Of a stretch of DNA of 64,000 nt, positions 10,448 through 22,865 are shown one piece after another (within the stretch, counting starts at the first letter, position 1; each line of letters opens with the position of its first letter). The notes beneath the pieces are model-generated. The model had not been told where the DNA came from. It searched no databases and saw only the letters and a program-made list of their open reading frames with translations. The stretch lies in NCBI GenBank assembly GCA_027475525.1, contig JAMWFC010000067.1, positions 1-64,000 on the forward strand. The letters are read 5' to 3'. Both the position numbers and the translations under genes were made by a program. This stretch comes from Macrolepiota albuminosa. Its lineage: Eukaryota; Basidiomycota; Agaricomycetes; Agaricales; Agaricaceae.

Positions 10448-11993
10448 ATGCTCTCAGCCTTGACTCGGACGCATGCCCGTTTGGGGACAGCTAGAATTAC
10501 ACGCCGCTGCATGCAGCGCAGAAATTTCGTCTCCATTATTCAACAAGGTCATGAAGGGTGGCGTCTAACGTGTGTTTCTCTGAACTTCTGTACAAGTTTC
10601 TAGCTCAATGAATGATAGCCTTGGCCGAGACCCTGTCAAACTGGAGCCTGGGCTCAACCTTGCTATACCAATCTTTCATGAAGTACTCATTATGGACATG
10701 AGGGAGTCCTCTATCGCCATTCCTCATGTCAGCCATTGTTCTTCCAACTGCTATTTTTGTTCTCAACCTCTGAACATTCTTAGCTCACCGGATATACATT
10801 AGATAATGTGCGTTTTACCTGCGGCTTTCTTATCACTACATCTCATTTTATAAAGGTGCCAGTGACATGCTCTGGCTCTCTCTTCTACCGGGTCACCAAT
10901 GGATACAAGGTATAAGACCGTCACTTTCTGTAGCATCCCGAGAGATTCACATGGCGCGTCTGCCAGGCTCTGTTCGAAGTAAGCAATGTTCACGAGAATA
11001 TCAAGAACACCGGAACTTCAGCGGTCAGATCCGTCCTTGGGCTCTTTTCCTATGATCAGGTATAGTGTACACCCGTATTTTTGTCCGGCGATCCCGTAGA
11101 TTGATTCGTTCGCAGGTGATAAGTGACCGCAATGAACTCAATAAGCGCTTGAACACTGTAATTGGGAACTCCATAACAGTATGTAGTGCTTCGTTCAACG
11201 TACCAAAGCGTTTGAGCTAATTTTTTCCCAAGAACTGGGGCGTGGAGTGCTCCAGATTCGAGATACAGACCTTCAAGCCAGCGAATAGGGAGGTGGAGGT
11301 ACTGTCCATTTTCCATGCTTTTTGAGACCGCCTGGAATATGAATTTCTCTGAAATATTAGCGTCAACTAGAACTTCAAATGGAGGCGGAAAGAAACCGGA
11401 GAAAACAGCTTTTGGATACACAGGCACAAATTAATATTGCTGAAGGCCAGAAACAACGTGTAATTCTTGAAAGTGAAGGCCATGTAAGGCTTTGATATCG
11501 TTTCCTTCTGTTTTCTTGACAAGCCTTCGGCAGCTTGAAGCCAAATCTAATGAAGCCGACGCGTTTTACAAAACCGTCGTACGCGAGGCCGAAGCAAGGT
11601 CAGTGCATACCACATTATTTCTCTGCGTAATACTGGAAAAAAAAAACAAAATCAAATAGGCAGAAGCAGGCGCTCCTGGAGGCATCTGCGCTCGCATCTC
11701 AAGTTGAGGAGCTTGCTCGGTCGATAGCCAAAGACAAAGAGAACATTCTTTCCGAAGAGCGACAACGAGCGCTGACTTCCTTAATCGAACTACGACGATT
11801 GGATCAGCTCAAAGCGATCGCTCAAAGTAAGAGTAACTCAACATACTTCTTTGGCGATCAGGCCGCCCTTGGACGAGGAAATGATTCGTATAATATTGAT
11901 TATGCTGAGCATGTTAAAGGTGGACTACTTTCAAAGCCACTGGGCCGGCCAGAGTCTGGGATTGCTACAGTGGTGTCCGAAGTAGTTCAGTAA
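10448..11993 (+). CDS. Mitochondrial stomatin-like protein (SLP2-type SPFH/PHB)
   Basis: The ATG at 10448 opens an Arg-rich presequence (MLSALTRTHARLGTARITRR) followed by NFVSIIQQGHEG, consistent with mitochondrial import. Spliced exons then read LGRDPVKLEPGLNLAIP, VLIMDMRESSIAIP, VFYRVTN-like sequence, and VISDRNELNKRLN with NWGVECSRFEIQT, typical of the SPFH domain of SLP2. The segment RQLELQMEAERNRRKQ then QRVILESEG is the diagnostic SLP2 coiled-coil region. SLP2 proteins scaffold cardiolipin-rich inner-membrane domains. The C-terminal part after ILESEG differs from typical SLP2: a longer Glu/Lys-rich helix ends in DQLKAIAQSKSNSTYFFGDQ. About seven short introns. The family is firm; the tail is unusual. 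Confidence 0.82.
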
Positions 11994-14738
11994 CTTGTTA
12001 GGTTGATGAATATGGGGACCGTCCAGGCACGAAAATAGTCTACTGTGAGTACTTCGGTAATACATACTCAATAGAGATACCTGTACAAAGAGCTCTGGTT
12101 CTTTTTCCTTAGATTTTGTACCTATTATGGACCTGTATCGTAAATAAATTAATAACGCGAGGCATTCCTCTGCTGCTGATTTCTGCTGATTTACTCTTGT
12201 CACAAAGGAGATTGCGAGAATTTGGAAAGAAAGAAAACTGGAGAGCATGTTTCTCATCGAACTGTAATCGCACGGTCACGACCGGCTGAAATGTACGATA
12301 TATTTATAATTGTCTGTACGAGCTTTGCTTCCATTTTGCTTTATGTCCGCCGCATATCGACCCTTCCTTCATTACCTTTCCGCACTCTTGCCGTTTTCGT
12401 ACGTACACTAGTAGCTTTCTGGAAAAAATGCAGCAAGCTTCTAATGTCTACACCATTCAATCTACACAAACATCACTAGCCGTGTGGCGATAAATTATTG
12501 TTCTGAAACTTGACTTATGCAAGTCAGAGAAGAAACAAGCTCTTGGAGATATCGTTAGGGCGGGGATGTCGACATCAGGAAGAAGCGCAACATGATCTTT
12601 CTCGGTACGTTACTCCGCTTTATTGCTGATCCGACTGGCCTATTTTAGAAACTGACGTGGCGCATCCAGTGAACTGGCAGGTGGTCATGTAAAAATACAG
12701 GAATGCCGCTCCTTGTTCTCTCAAAGAGTTCTGTCGGTCTTTGGCTCAGGAATCGACAGTTGGGTGTTATGTCCAATTTCATTTCACTACTTGTGCTTAA
12801 CCGGGAAATACAGAAGCGCATTCATGCCGAACTCCCTGCAAAGTCCGTTTGGATAGCTTTTGATTTAGCTGTGTAGAGTAGTAGTACACTGATTAGTCTA
12901 CAGGAATTAATGGTAAGTGGAAAGAAGTAAGTCGAGACAAGCTCAGTCACACTAGAATATTGTAGTGGTCGAGTTTTGTGTACTCTAGATAAGTAACGAG
13001 AATAATTAGGGTTCGTCCACAAAGACTAGAGTACAGGTCACTAAGCCACACTGCCTCGGGTGCAGGAAAAATATAGGAGTACCCGAAAAAATAATGTATT
13101 ATAAAAATGACGTACCGTGTGGGGTAAGTCATTACTCAACATGATGCTTCTTTGTTCTCCCGCTATTTAAAAAGTTCTGCAGCGTAAGAAAGCGACGTTG
13201 GCTTCGATTTCGTTAGCTAGATAGTTTACTCCGTTCTGAGGCTTGCGTGCCGTGAAACCTTTCGACTCTTCACTCCTGTCACATTTGTTTGGCGTTGGCG
13301 CGTGTCCTTCGTTCAGCTTTCATAATATACCCTCAAGGACGCTGACATCTCTGCAGGGACATCACCGAGGAGGTCACAAATGTTACCGAGAGGTGACTGG
13401 GCAAGGGCTGGACACGACCCAATTGCCAGTGAGGGCACACGGCAACCCTTATGCAAGTCACACCGCCTACGACAAATGCCAGGTCCAAAGAATACAACGA
13501 CCCAGGATTGCCAGTGAGCACGATGCTTGGATTACCGCCGATAGCTCGAACGGTTGACATTAGGAGATGAATTTCATAACCAGGAACGAGATTCATGTTT
13601 CATGCAAATGACATCGTCCACATGTTTTTGTTCAGAGTCTTACGGTGTTGTTGGACACACATCTGATCAGAACATGTCCTTTTGTCCCTCATCACCCCGA
13701 CTCCCTATTCCCATGGGTCAAGCGAGCCCTGCATATATGGTCTGTATGTCCTGGAATTTTTTGGGAAAGTTTAGTTCCGTCCATGCTTTCTTTCACACAA
13801 TCGTCACCTTGAGTTTTGTTGTTCTCGTTTGTGTGACTGTTGTATTTGTTATGCATTCTCGTGCCGTCTTACCCTGTATGCCTCCGTCTCATGACGTCCT
13901 AGATGCCTCGAGGCGAATCACCTTTTTTGACTACATTGTCACCACAATGCCCACGATGAGATACCCCGTCCGCAGCTTAAACGCAGACCTTCAAAATTGA
14001 ACAATCGCCATTACAAAGGCATAATACAGCTCTTCAAAGTATATAGAGAATAATAGAGAACACGGAGTTTAACAGGCGGGGCGACCAAGAAAAACCATTC
14101 CAAAACCGCCATGAGGGACAAAAGGTATTGGAGTCGAAGATGAGGACAAAATAAGGCTGTGATGACAAATCGAGCAGGGTGAAAGCGAGTGGAAGTGCTA
14201 CTGCGCAGAGTGGCGTTGACAGCAGTAATGTAGCGTGATGCGTGGCACGCCCAGCTGGTCCAAAAAGTCCACGACATCAAAATGCGTGGCTGGAGGAGCC
14301 AACAGCGGCGTAGAATAGGATCCGCCCGTGGACCGCGTGGACGGTGTCGGGCGCTCGTACCAAGGGGGAGGTAGGTTGTGATGGGATGTACGGTTGTACA
14401 AATGCTGGGTTCAAGGATATGCCAATGCAAGAAGAGAGAAAGGATAAAATGAGGCCATTAAGCGCGTTCCAGAGTTGACGAAGAAGAATGCGTGTCATGC
14501 CAAAGAACATCATGAGAGATTGAAATGCGATGAAGGTATATCGACAATGAGGTAGTGCATGCGTGCGTAGGCTGTAGAGATGTAATTTGAGAGATGAGCG
14601 GATCCATGAATGTTTTTAATTATTTAAAGCCGAAACCGGAACGTCCAAGTTGGGCCAGGTCGACGGACATTTCAAAGAGGGTTGCTGGCGTGCATTTTTG
14701 ATGCCGGCATTGAAGCCATGACTGATGTGAGTGGAAGA
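11994..14738. other. Long region without a recognisable gene
   Basis: About 2.7 kb between two convergent genes. I cannot find a conserved protein on either strand. A minus-strand ATG frame from 14513 (78 codons) begins with a hydrophobic stretch. Another minus frame at 14401-14198 contains a Pro/Thr/Ser-rich segment (WYERPTPSTRSTGG). Together they might be exons of a small secreted or membrane protein, but I could not join them with confidence. The plus frame at 13554-14000 has one hydrophobic helix but no ATG start. Confidence 0.4.
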
Positions 14739-16726
14739 TCAGACCTCATACTCGTCCATCGCGGCCTTCTCGGCCAGAGTCAATATTCCCTCTCGTTGAG
14801 CCAATCGTTCTTCCGTTTGGCGCTGCAGACGTATTTCAGCCTTGATGTTGGGCAGCTCCTTGTGCAGATCAACGTGCGTGCCTTCTGCCCACCGTTTAAG
14901 AACCCAATCCCTCATATAATTGCTCGCCTGTAAGACTATAGTCAGGGCCTCGCGCCGGAGCCACGGAGATGGATACTTACCTTATAATACCGCTTGCCTG
15001 AGTATTTCTTGTAGAATGATTCGTGACGGATGGGTTTAAGGATGTAGTTCAACATCAAGTTCGCAGTCGGAATCAGAGCCGACTCAGGATAGGACGAGTA
15101 ATGGGCCAAGTTGGGCGTCTTTGACGAAAAATACTGAGTCAAGGTCTAAATTGTTGAAAGTGACATACCCAAACTTCCAAGTCTAGTGCAAGTCGTGCAA
15201 GCCATATCGATGCTGCAGCCAAAAGCGATGGTGGCGCAGCGATCAGCCGCCATTCTAAGCATGATATCTCCAGGAGGAATTTTGCAAGCGTTCGGACCTT
15301 GACATTGTAGTCGTCTGCCTTGCTTACTCGACGGAGGAAGTGCACAGGGTTCGGGTAGCTGAGGTTCCAGTCGAGGGTCTTGAGCACATATCGTTCAGCC
15401 TGGAGAATCTCAGACTCAGTGTAGGAGGCGTCGGCGCACATCAGAAAATGTGTGACTGAGGGGGCAACAATCTCTTCAAACTTCGCTGCGATAAACATGC
15501 ATGTTACACCAACAAGCTGTAGCTTAGCGAGGGAAACGACGCGTGCGGAGAGAAAGCGATCAATAATGTTGACGCAGAGCAAGAGGGTCTCAGGCAAGAG
15601 GCGGAAACGAACGTGGACTTGGATCAGCCAGTCAGTCAGAATCCCGCGCATCTTCCATGCGAGCTCTTTCTGGCTCTCCATATAATTCGGATTCGGCATC
15701 GTAGTGATCTATAATGAGACGTTAACCTGAGGACCCTTCAAATATGTTCAAAGCCTTACTTCAATTTGTTTCAAGTAGTCGAAAATTTCGACGACATAGT
15801 CGCTAACCATGAGAGGATCATCAGCATCGTCGGCGTCGAGGTCGTCCCATTGCGAGGTCTCTGGGTCAGCCTCGGGCTCATTAGCGAAGGACTCAATTTC
15901 AGCAGCAAGCTGAGCAGCTGCGAGTTCCTCATCGTTGGGTAGTTGATCATCTTCGACTGGAGCAGGGATATCGTCTGGTGACTCGGAAGATGTCCGCCGT
16001 TTCTTGAATACCCGGCTTGACTCGGCATCATCCACTTGTCGCTGAGTGCGTAACGAGATGCGACGTTGAGCATCGGAACGACCCTGGGTAGTTGAGAGCC
16101 TTTCCTTAGAAACAAAAGCCTTACGCGTTGTGATACTGGGTATTCGTGAAGCGGGCGGGTCAACAACCATCGCATTATCATCGGTTTTGTTTGTCGTCCC
16201 TGCCCTCAACTCCTCCAGGACCTCTACTTTTGTAATCGTCGCTGTTGTCATCCGGGCAGTCTGCCTAGTTCCAGCCACAGTCCGGAGGGGCTGGCGCGAC
16301 ACAGGTGCCTTAGACTTAATCACTACACCATCGAACTTGTCCTTGAGGGCATCCTTGTCCTTGCCATTTCCCGCCGCGGACTTGTTGTTTGCAAGAAAGC
16401 TTGTCACTTCCCCCAGTGCCTCTCGTTTCCTCTTTCCCGCAATCGCGTCTCCCTTATTTTCTGTGTTGATTTTCCCGCGAGAAGCAGCCGTACCAGCGGT
16501 TGCTCGACTGGTCCCGCCAGTGGCAGTGGTGGTCGAAGCTAGTGAGGCGGGTTTCGCACGGGTGGTAATGCGAGATGGGCGAGCATTGGCATTTTCACTG
16601 TCCTTGGCCGTTGCCGTCCGTGTTGTCCGTGTTATACGACGAGTCTGATAAAGTGAGCCAAGTTAGGCCTATAGGTGCTCGCTAAAGATGATAACACGGG
16701 AAACTAACCGGAATAGCTGAGGACAT
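14739..16726 (-). CDS. G2/mitotic B-type cyclin
   Basis: This is the regulatory subunit of the mitotic CDK. The start codon at 16724-16726 begins a tiny first exon (MSSAIP, 16709-16726). The next exon encodes a basic, Ser/Thr-rich N-terminus with REALGEVTSFL, a plausible destruction box of the RxxL type for APC/C. It ends in VVEIFDYLKQIE. The cyclin box begins MRGILTDWLIQVHVRFRLLP and continues with LVGVTCMFIAAKFEE and YVLKTLDWNLSYPNP. The C-terminal cyclin fold includes LAHYSSYPESALIP and SFYKKYSGKRYYK, and the protein ends in AAMDEYEV. Five exons. The B-type assignment rests on the MRxxLxDWL signature and N-terminal degron; length (about 550 aa) is usual for basidiomycete mitotic cyclins. 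Confidence 0.93.
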
Positions 16727-18181
16727 GGTGTCTCGCCGCTGTGCGATGCGTCGAAAGAGAGGGTTTGGTGGATAATGGCGAGACAGTGAAGAGCGGGAGA
16801 CAAGGTCCACTCCAGAAAACCAATTTGGATTCAACATCACGTGCATCATTTATGCACACAATACGTCACAACAAACAAAACGACGCGTTGCATCAGGTGA
16901 CCGTTTTATTTTCTACTCGGTGAATGGCTGCTAAAAGCACTTCTTCACTTCACAACGTGAGTGTTAATTTCAGAAATCTATGCCGTTGGATGAACCAAAG
17001 GGCGAGCCGTTGATGTCGAATCATAAAGTCAGGACACTTGAAAAGCACGCGCCTATCACATGCCCAAGCATGATCTTGTGTGAATGATTTATGAAATTCG
17101 ATCTTGATCGCAAGGATATCACCAAGTAAACAGCTTTGTCTGAGCTCAAGAAGACTCTGAAAGGAATAAGTGTTTTACTAGATTTTTTTGTAAAACTCTT
17201 TACCAGAGTGTAAGCCTGCAGCTTACAACAGTTTCCATGCCACGGAATTGTGTATATTGAATTAGGTGTTGAGTAATATAGCGGATTCAGATGTGTCCTT
17301 CATAGGCTGTAAAGGCTGCTGCGGTCTGGCTCCACGGATATCAGCGTGGGTCTCTGTCGATGACTCAGTTATGAAAGTGACATGGAACGGCGGATGTAAA
17401 AAGTCTCCACGAAGGTGCCCACTTGTCGCAATTCTCCTCCTTTTGATTTATCGATTAATGCTGTACATATTATGGGTCCTCGTCCACGAAGGTGCCCACT
17501 TGTCGCAATTCTCCTCCTTTTGATTTATCGATTAATGCTGTACATATTATGGGTCCTCGTCAGATACCATGTCTGTTAGGAGAAGGATGGAAAAAATAGC
17601 GAGTCGCGAGGATCATCTCTGAATTTTCGAAAGGTATTGAAAATGCAAGCGTCCTTGGGCATGTGTGGATGCAAGCTTTGATCAAGGGAAATTTTCGAAT
17701 TCTTTGGATTTCGGGCCGGTATTCCACCAATTAATGCGCAGGTGCGTTCATAATGGTGACCCTGCAGAGTTTTCAAGTTTTGCAGGGTCACAAGGCCACC
17801 TTTCTTTCATTTTGTAAAGTCGAGCTTTCAGCTGCTTATTGTTTAGCGGAGATATGACTCAAGATCAGTAATATGGTAGCAACGTGATCCTGTGACTGTA
17901 ACACTATTGACCGGGCCGAATGGGTGGGAATTTCCATAGATTTTTTCTGATCTACATAGACATGACAGCTTTCTTTGGTCCTTGTGCCAGTGTCGTTGCG
18001 AGTATCTTCCATGTTGTCATGGATAATGACGTTCCAGGATCGAGCCGGACGATTCATCGATTTCGATGGGCTTTTGCTACTTAGACTTAGAGTATAATTT
18101 TTTCTTAATCGGTTAGATCAATTATGAGGGGTCGTGAACGCTGTTCGCTGTCTTCAACATCCACGACTTTCTCCATAACTT
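16727..18181. other. Divergent intergenic region between the cyclin and ProRS genes
   Basis: Contains promoters of both flanking genes and the 77-bp duplication at 17406-17559. No ORF in it resembles a known protein. Confidence 0.6.
17406..17559. repeat. Perfect 77-bp tandem duplication (intergenic)
   Basis: Units 17406-17482 and 17483-17559 are identical. The flanks do not match beyond 2 bp. Confidence 0.95.
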
Positions 18182-20874
18182 ATGTTCGCTGTCCGGCATG
18201 TTGCAAGGCAGCTGAATCGATACAGGACCTCCCATCTGATAAGAGTCAGATTGGGATATTCCGAGTCACACAAAAAAGTACTACTCTATCCTAATTTCCG
18301 TCGTGCCTCCACATTCCAGCCACATACCATGGCGTCGCTCGACTCTATTACCAGCACTCTCGCTGCTCTTTCCATAAAACCTGCTTCGTCTATCAGCCAC
18401 GCGGCTACCACTTCCCCAGCCGAGTGGAAAGAGGCTCTGATCGCTGATAACTCTACGCCGAAAGGTTTCGAACTCATCAAAACTCTCGTCTACAAACCCA
18501 AGACGGCGAAAACAGCCACACCTGTGCCGGTCGTTGTTATCGCGCGCGATTCGACGGAAACCAACTCGGGAGCGATTGGGAAAGCGCTTAACCTGAAGGA
18601 GTTGCGGTTGGCGTCTGCAGATCTCTTGACAGAATTCTTCTCTTTGGATAAGGACTCTTGTGAGTATCGTTTTCTTTTCAGTTTCTTTTTGCGACACGAC
18701 TTGTCTTCGTCAAATCTTCCATCGCAGGAATTGTGGGGTTTGTTTTCGACTGTCTTTACTTTATTTTCTCTGTACAATGTATTTTTTTTGTAGAACCTGT
18801 TATGATCGGTTGAACTTCTATTGGATCGATTGCTAACACATCATTAACAGTGTCCCCCCTTGCTCTCAACGAACAGACCTTCCCTAGAGTCCAAACTATC
18901 ATTGATTCCTCAATCGCTACCTCTTCTTCTTTGTTCGCACTTCATGCCCACTCTTCATCTGCGACCATTTTCCTCACTGGTGCCGATATCCTTGCATATC
19001 TCCAGAAGCTTCAAACGGAGGACGTGAAACTCCAAGAGCTGGACTTTTCTACCCTGACCGCCTCTCCTGGAGCAGTAGCTCAGACGTCGAAGGCTCCGGT
19101 TAAGGAGAAGGAGGATGCCAAGATCGAGGGTGCAGTCCAGATTGCCATCGGTGTCAAAAAGGAGGTTGATTTTGCGGCATGGTACACTAATGTGAGTCCT
19201 TGCAAGTCTCGCTGATGTATGTCGTGTGACAAAGAAATAGGTCCTCTTGAAAGCCGATATGCTGGACTACTATAGCGTTAGCGGTTGCTACATTCTCAAG
19301 CCATGGTCCTATAGCATCTGGGAAGAGATCCAGGAATGGTTCAACGCGCAAATCAAGGAACTTGGAGTTCAGAACTCGTACTTCCCCATGTTCGTATCAC
19401 AAAAGGTTCTTGAGCGTGAAAAAGACCACATCGAGGGCTTCTCTCCCGAAGTTGCCTGGGTTACACGCGCTGGCCAATCCGACCTCGAAGAACCCATTGC
19501 TATTCGTCCGACTTCTGAGACTGCTATGTATCCTTGTAAGTAATCATTGCGACACATTTCATTCCTTCTCACCCATTCATAGACTACGCCAAATGGATTA
19601 AGAGCCATCGCGATCTCCCGCTCAAACTGAACCAGTGGAACAGCGTCGTCCGATGGGAATTCAAAAACCCTCAGCCGTTCCTCCGGACCCGTGAATTCCT
19701 GTGGCAAGAAGGACATACTGCTCATCTTACCAAAGCCGAAGCCGACACTGAGGTCCGCCAGATTTTGGACCTCTACCGTCAAGTTTACGAAGATCTACTG
19801 GCTATTCCCGTCATTCCAGGTATCAAGTCTGAAAAGGAAAAATTTGCTGGTGGGCTGTACACCACTACACTTGAAGGCTTCATCCCGACATCTGGACGGG
19901 GTATTCAGGCCGCAACGTCCCACTGTCTTGGTCAGAATTTCTCCCGTCCGGAGATGTTCAACATTTTCGTAGAAGACCCGAATGATCCCGCAGGTGGCAA
20001 GACCTATGTTTGGCAAAACTCTTGGGGTCTCTCAACCCGTACAATTGGTGTGATGGTCATGGTTCACGGCGACAACCAAGGTTTGGTGCTTCCGCCGCGC
20101 GTCGCTAGTATTCAAGTCGTCATCGTCCCTTGTGGCATCACTGCCAAGTCTTCCGATGAGCAGCGCGCAAATATCAATGCCGCTTGCGAAGAGCTTGCGA
20201 AGACCCTCAAGAGATCAGGCGTCCGGGCCAAGGCAGATCTCCGTGACGGCTACACTCCGGGCTACAAATTTAATGATTGGGAACAGAAGGTACCTCGTTT
20301 CTGACACATAATACGTATATTATTAGTGCTGATACAGATGATTGCTTGTAGGGTGTCCCCGTTCGTCTTGAGATCGGCCCCAACGATTTGGCTAAAGAAC
20401 AAACGTTGAGTGTCCGCCGTGATACTGGCGTCAAGACTCCGATTTCACTCAAAGATATCGGAAACACTGTTAATGAGCTTCTGAAGACCATCCAGAGCGA
20501 GATGTTTGCACGTGCCCAGTCCGAATATTACTCGCGTGTCAAGGAGATTACTAAATGGGACGACTTTGTCCCAACTCTCGACAACAAGAGTATCGCGGTT
20601 ATTCCCTGGTGCGAGGTCGAGGCCTGTGAAGATGACATTAAGGAGCGCAGTGGCAGAACGTAAGTAAACGGCATGTGTACCTGAGTCAGTTCCCAACTTG
20701 ACGGATCACAACAGTGCTGAGCCTCAAGACGCCCGTGCGCCTTCCGCTGGTGCCAAGTCCCTCGCTATTCCTTTCGATCAATCAAGATGGACCCCGATTG
20801 AGCCTGGCAAGACGAAGTGCCCGGCGTGTGGCCAGGATGCCAAGAGATGGACGATGTTCGGGCGTTCGTACTAG
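18182..20874 (+). CDS. Prolyl-tRNA synthetase (eukaryotic type)
   Basis: A class II aminoacyl-tRNA synthetase that charges tRNA-Pro. The N-terminal third (from [16 protein letters not shown]) resembles the YbaK/ProX-like editing domain of fungal ProRS, with [18 protein letters not shown] and [16 protein letters not shown]. The catalytic core follows: [51 protein letters not shown] (motif 2), then [20 protein letters not shown] (motif 3). The anticodon-binding domain and a C-terminal zinc-type domain (CEVEACEDD, then [12 protein letters not shown]) end in MFGRSY. Two in-frame starts exist: ATG 18182 and ATG 18329. The extra 49 residues from the upstream ATG are rich in Arg and nearly free of acidic residues, like a mitochondrial presequence. 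The 18329 start gives the usual cytosolic form. Six exons; internal introns near 18660, 19195, 19535, 20290 and 20660. Confidence 0.95.
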
Positions 20875-21284
20875 ACGAGAGGGGTAAGGACATTGAATCG
20901 CTGTTTGTATATCTTCGGTCTGTCGCTTTGGTTTTCTATTCTGTTCCCAGAATTCCACGTCTAATCTGCACCTATCAATGGCATGAGAGTTTTGATCATC
21001 ACTTTGACCATAAGCAAGTCCGTTCATACTTACGTACGTTTTTGGAAGGCCTATCATTGATGTGAGCCCCAATTCTATCTCCGGTCGTCGACATTGCCTT
21101 TTCGAGTGGGTGTGTGTGATTGGCTTGGGCAATGTAACTGCCACCACGCAAGTGCGCTGTCCTATATTCGCCACACACTAAGTTATGTGTCATGTGCTGA
21201 TCTACTAATGGCATCTTTTATAGTATTAGATCATGATCCCCGTAACACCCACCATTCTTCCAACCCTTACCACCACTACGTACG
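20875..21284. other. Intergenic region between ProRS and the F-box gene
   Basis: Contains the 3' flank of ProRS and the presumed promoter of the F-box gene. I see no other feature. Confidence 0.5.
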
Positions 21285-22673
21285 ATGCCGAACACCCCAG
21301 CACCCACGGAACCACCCAGGTCTATCCTCCGTCGTCGCCAACCACCACCTATTACGCCACTATCTCCGAGCATCTGTCGGAGACTACCTTCTGAAGTCAT
21401 TCATATCATCATTGAGAGGATTGCGAGCTTCGATGTACCCACGCTCCGAGCTTGCAGTCTGGTATGCAAGTCATGGCTACCGGTTAGCCGATGGCATCTC
21501 ATACCAGCCGTATCACTTGGTTCTAAAAATGTCAAGAGCTTTCTCCGACTGCTTGAGTCGCCATATTCCACTATATTCCAGAGCATTCACCATGTCTCGA
21601 TTCAGAGCGACTCAAACGCCATAAGCCATCGAAAAACGAGAGAAAGCAGAATATTTCCGCCAGACCTGGTCGTTAGTCCGGGTTCTTCTCCGTTTACATG
21701 TGACGAAGTCCTACTGCAGTGCCTTACTCGGTTTCCGGCGCTTACGTCGTTGTTATTTTCATGGCTTCAGGAGGGGCTGGCCCTACCAACAAGCAATACG
21801 CTTACGCAGGGTTTTCCGGGGCTTACGAAAATTGAATTCCGAACGTGTACATTCCCCTCCTTTGAAGACTTCACTCATATGATATGTGCGCTGCAGAACC
21901 TTCAGCGCCTCGTACTTATGGACGTCAACTGGTGTGACCTCAGACGACCTGAATCACCCACCCGTCAAGTGCTCCCTCCCCACTTGGAGACGCTCGAGTT
22001 GTACCTCTCTCCAATCGGACACGTATGCACATGGATCGCAGAACATTCTGGCGATCTTAATGAGCTGGAGACGGTTAGCTTATGCAGTGCATTCTGGGAG
22101 GACATCGACTCCCTGGCGATTGCGTGGATGCTGCGGCGACTTGGTCCAAAGGTGAAGCATCTGAGTTTGCCATGGCACCTCCTCGAAGGTACGTCTTCAC
22201 CTCCGTTGAGCACAGCTTTAGAAGTCAATATAAGGGGTACTTAACTTTACTTGATAGTTGATTTGTCCCACCATACGGAGCTCCGGACTCTCCGCATCAG
22301 CCATTTTTGGTTCAAACCTATTGCGGACAATCCCACAGAGGAGTGCTTCACAGCCAAAGGGATTGAGAAGACGCTCCTGCAGCTTAATTCGTACCAGATA
22401 CGGAATATCGAATTTCAGGTGCTCACCCTGTTTCAACTGACGGAGAATGAATTGGGCTTGGATTGGGAAAAGATGTGGAAGATACTATCAAGGAAATGTT
22501 TTGCCCAACTCCAGAGCGTCACGTTTGGTCTTTCTGCCTATGACAAGAGACTTCGGCTAATGCTGAAGAAAATCTGGGGTGGCAACCGCGACAGTGTTGA
22601 TGACACTCGTCGGCATTCAAGGAGATCTGGAAGGCGATTGACCAGGTTGCAAGTGGACGAGGTAACCCGCTGA
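21285..22673 (+). CDS. F-box protein
   Basis: Two exons joined at LPWHLLE/VDLSHHTEL across a short intron (GTACGT at 22189 to TAG at 22257) give about 455 aa. After a Pro-rich N-terminus, the F-box reads RRLPSEVIHIIIERIA then LRACSLVCKSWLPVSRWHL. The remainder has leucine-rich spacing (LETLELYLS, LKHLSLP-like, LRTLRISHFW) suggestive of an LRR-like substrate-recognition region. Such proteins usually bridge Skp1-Cullin1 to ubiquitylation targets. Expanded, poorly conserved F-box families are common in Agaricomycetes, so the target cannot be inferred. The C-terminus is strongly basic (RRHSRRSGRRLTRL). Confidence 0.85.
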
Positions 22674-22865
22674 GGTTGGGCGAGAGCTGACAAGAGCTGC
22701 TACTTGATCTAAGTACTAACTAACCACACCTGCTATTTCAAAATGTTCCTTGAAGCATCATATTACCAAGGCCGTAAACTCATTGTGGAAACCCTTCAAG
22801 AGAGTTGAGCCAAAATTACAGATTACCATACGGATAAAGGTCACAGCAACTTTTCTGATCCGGTA

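Noticed and set aside
13554..14000. 148-codon plus-strand frame with one hydrophobic helix
   Set aside because: No ATG start, no known domain, and low-complexity composition.
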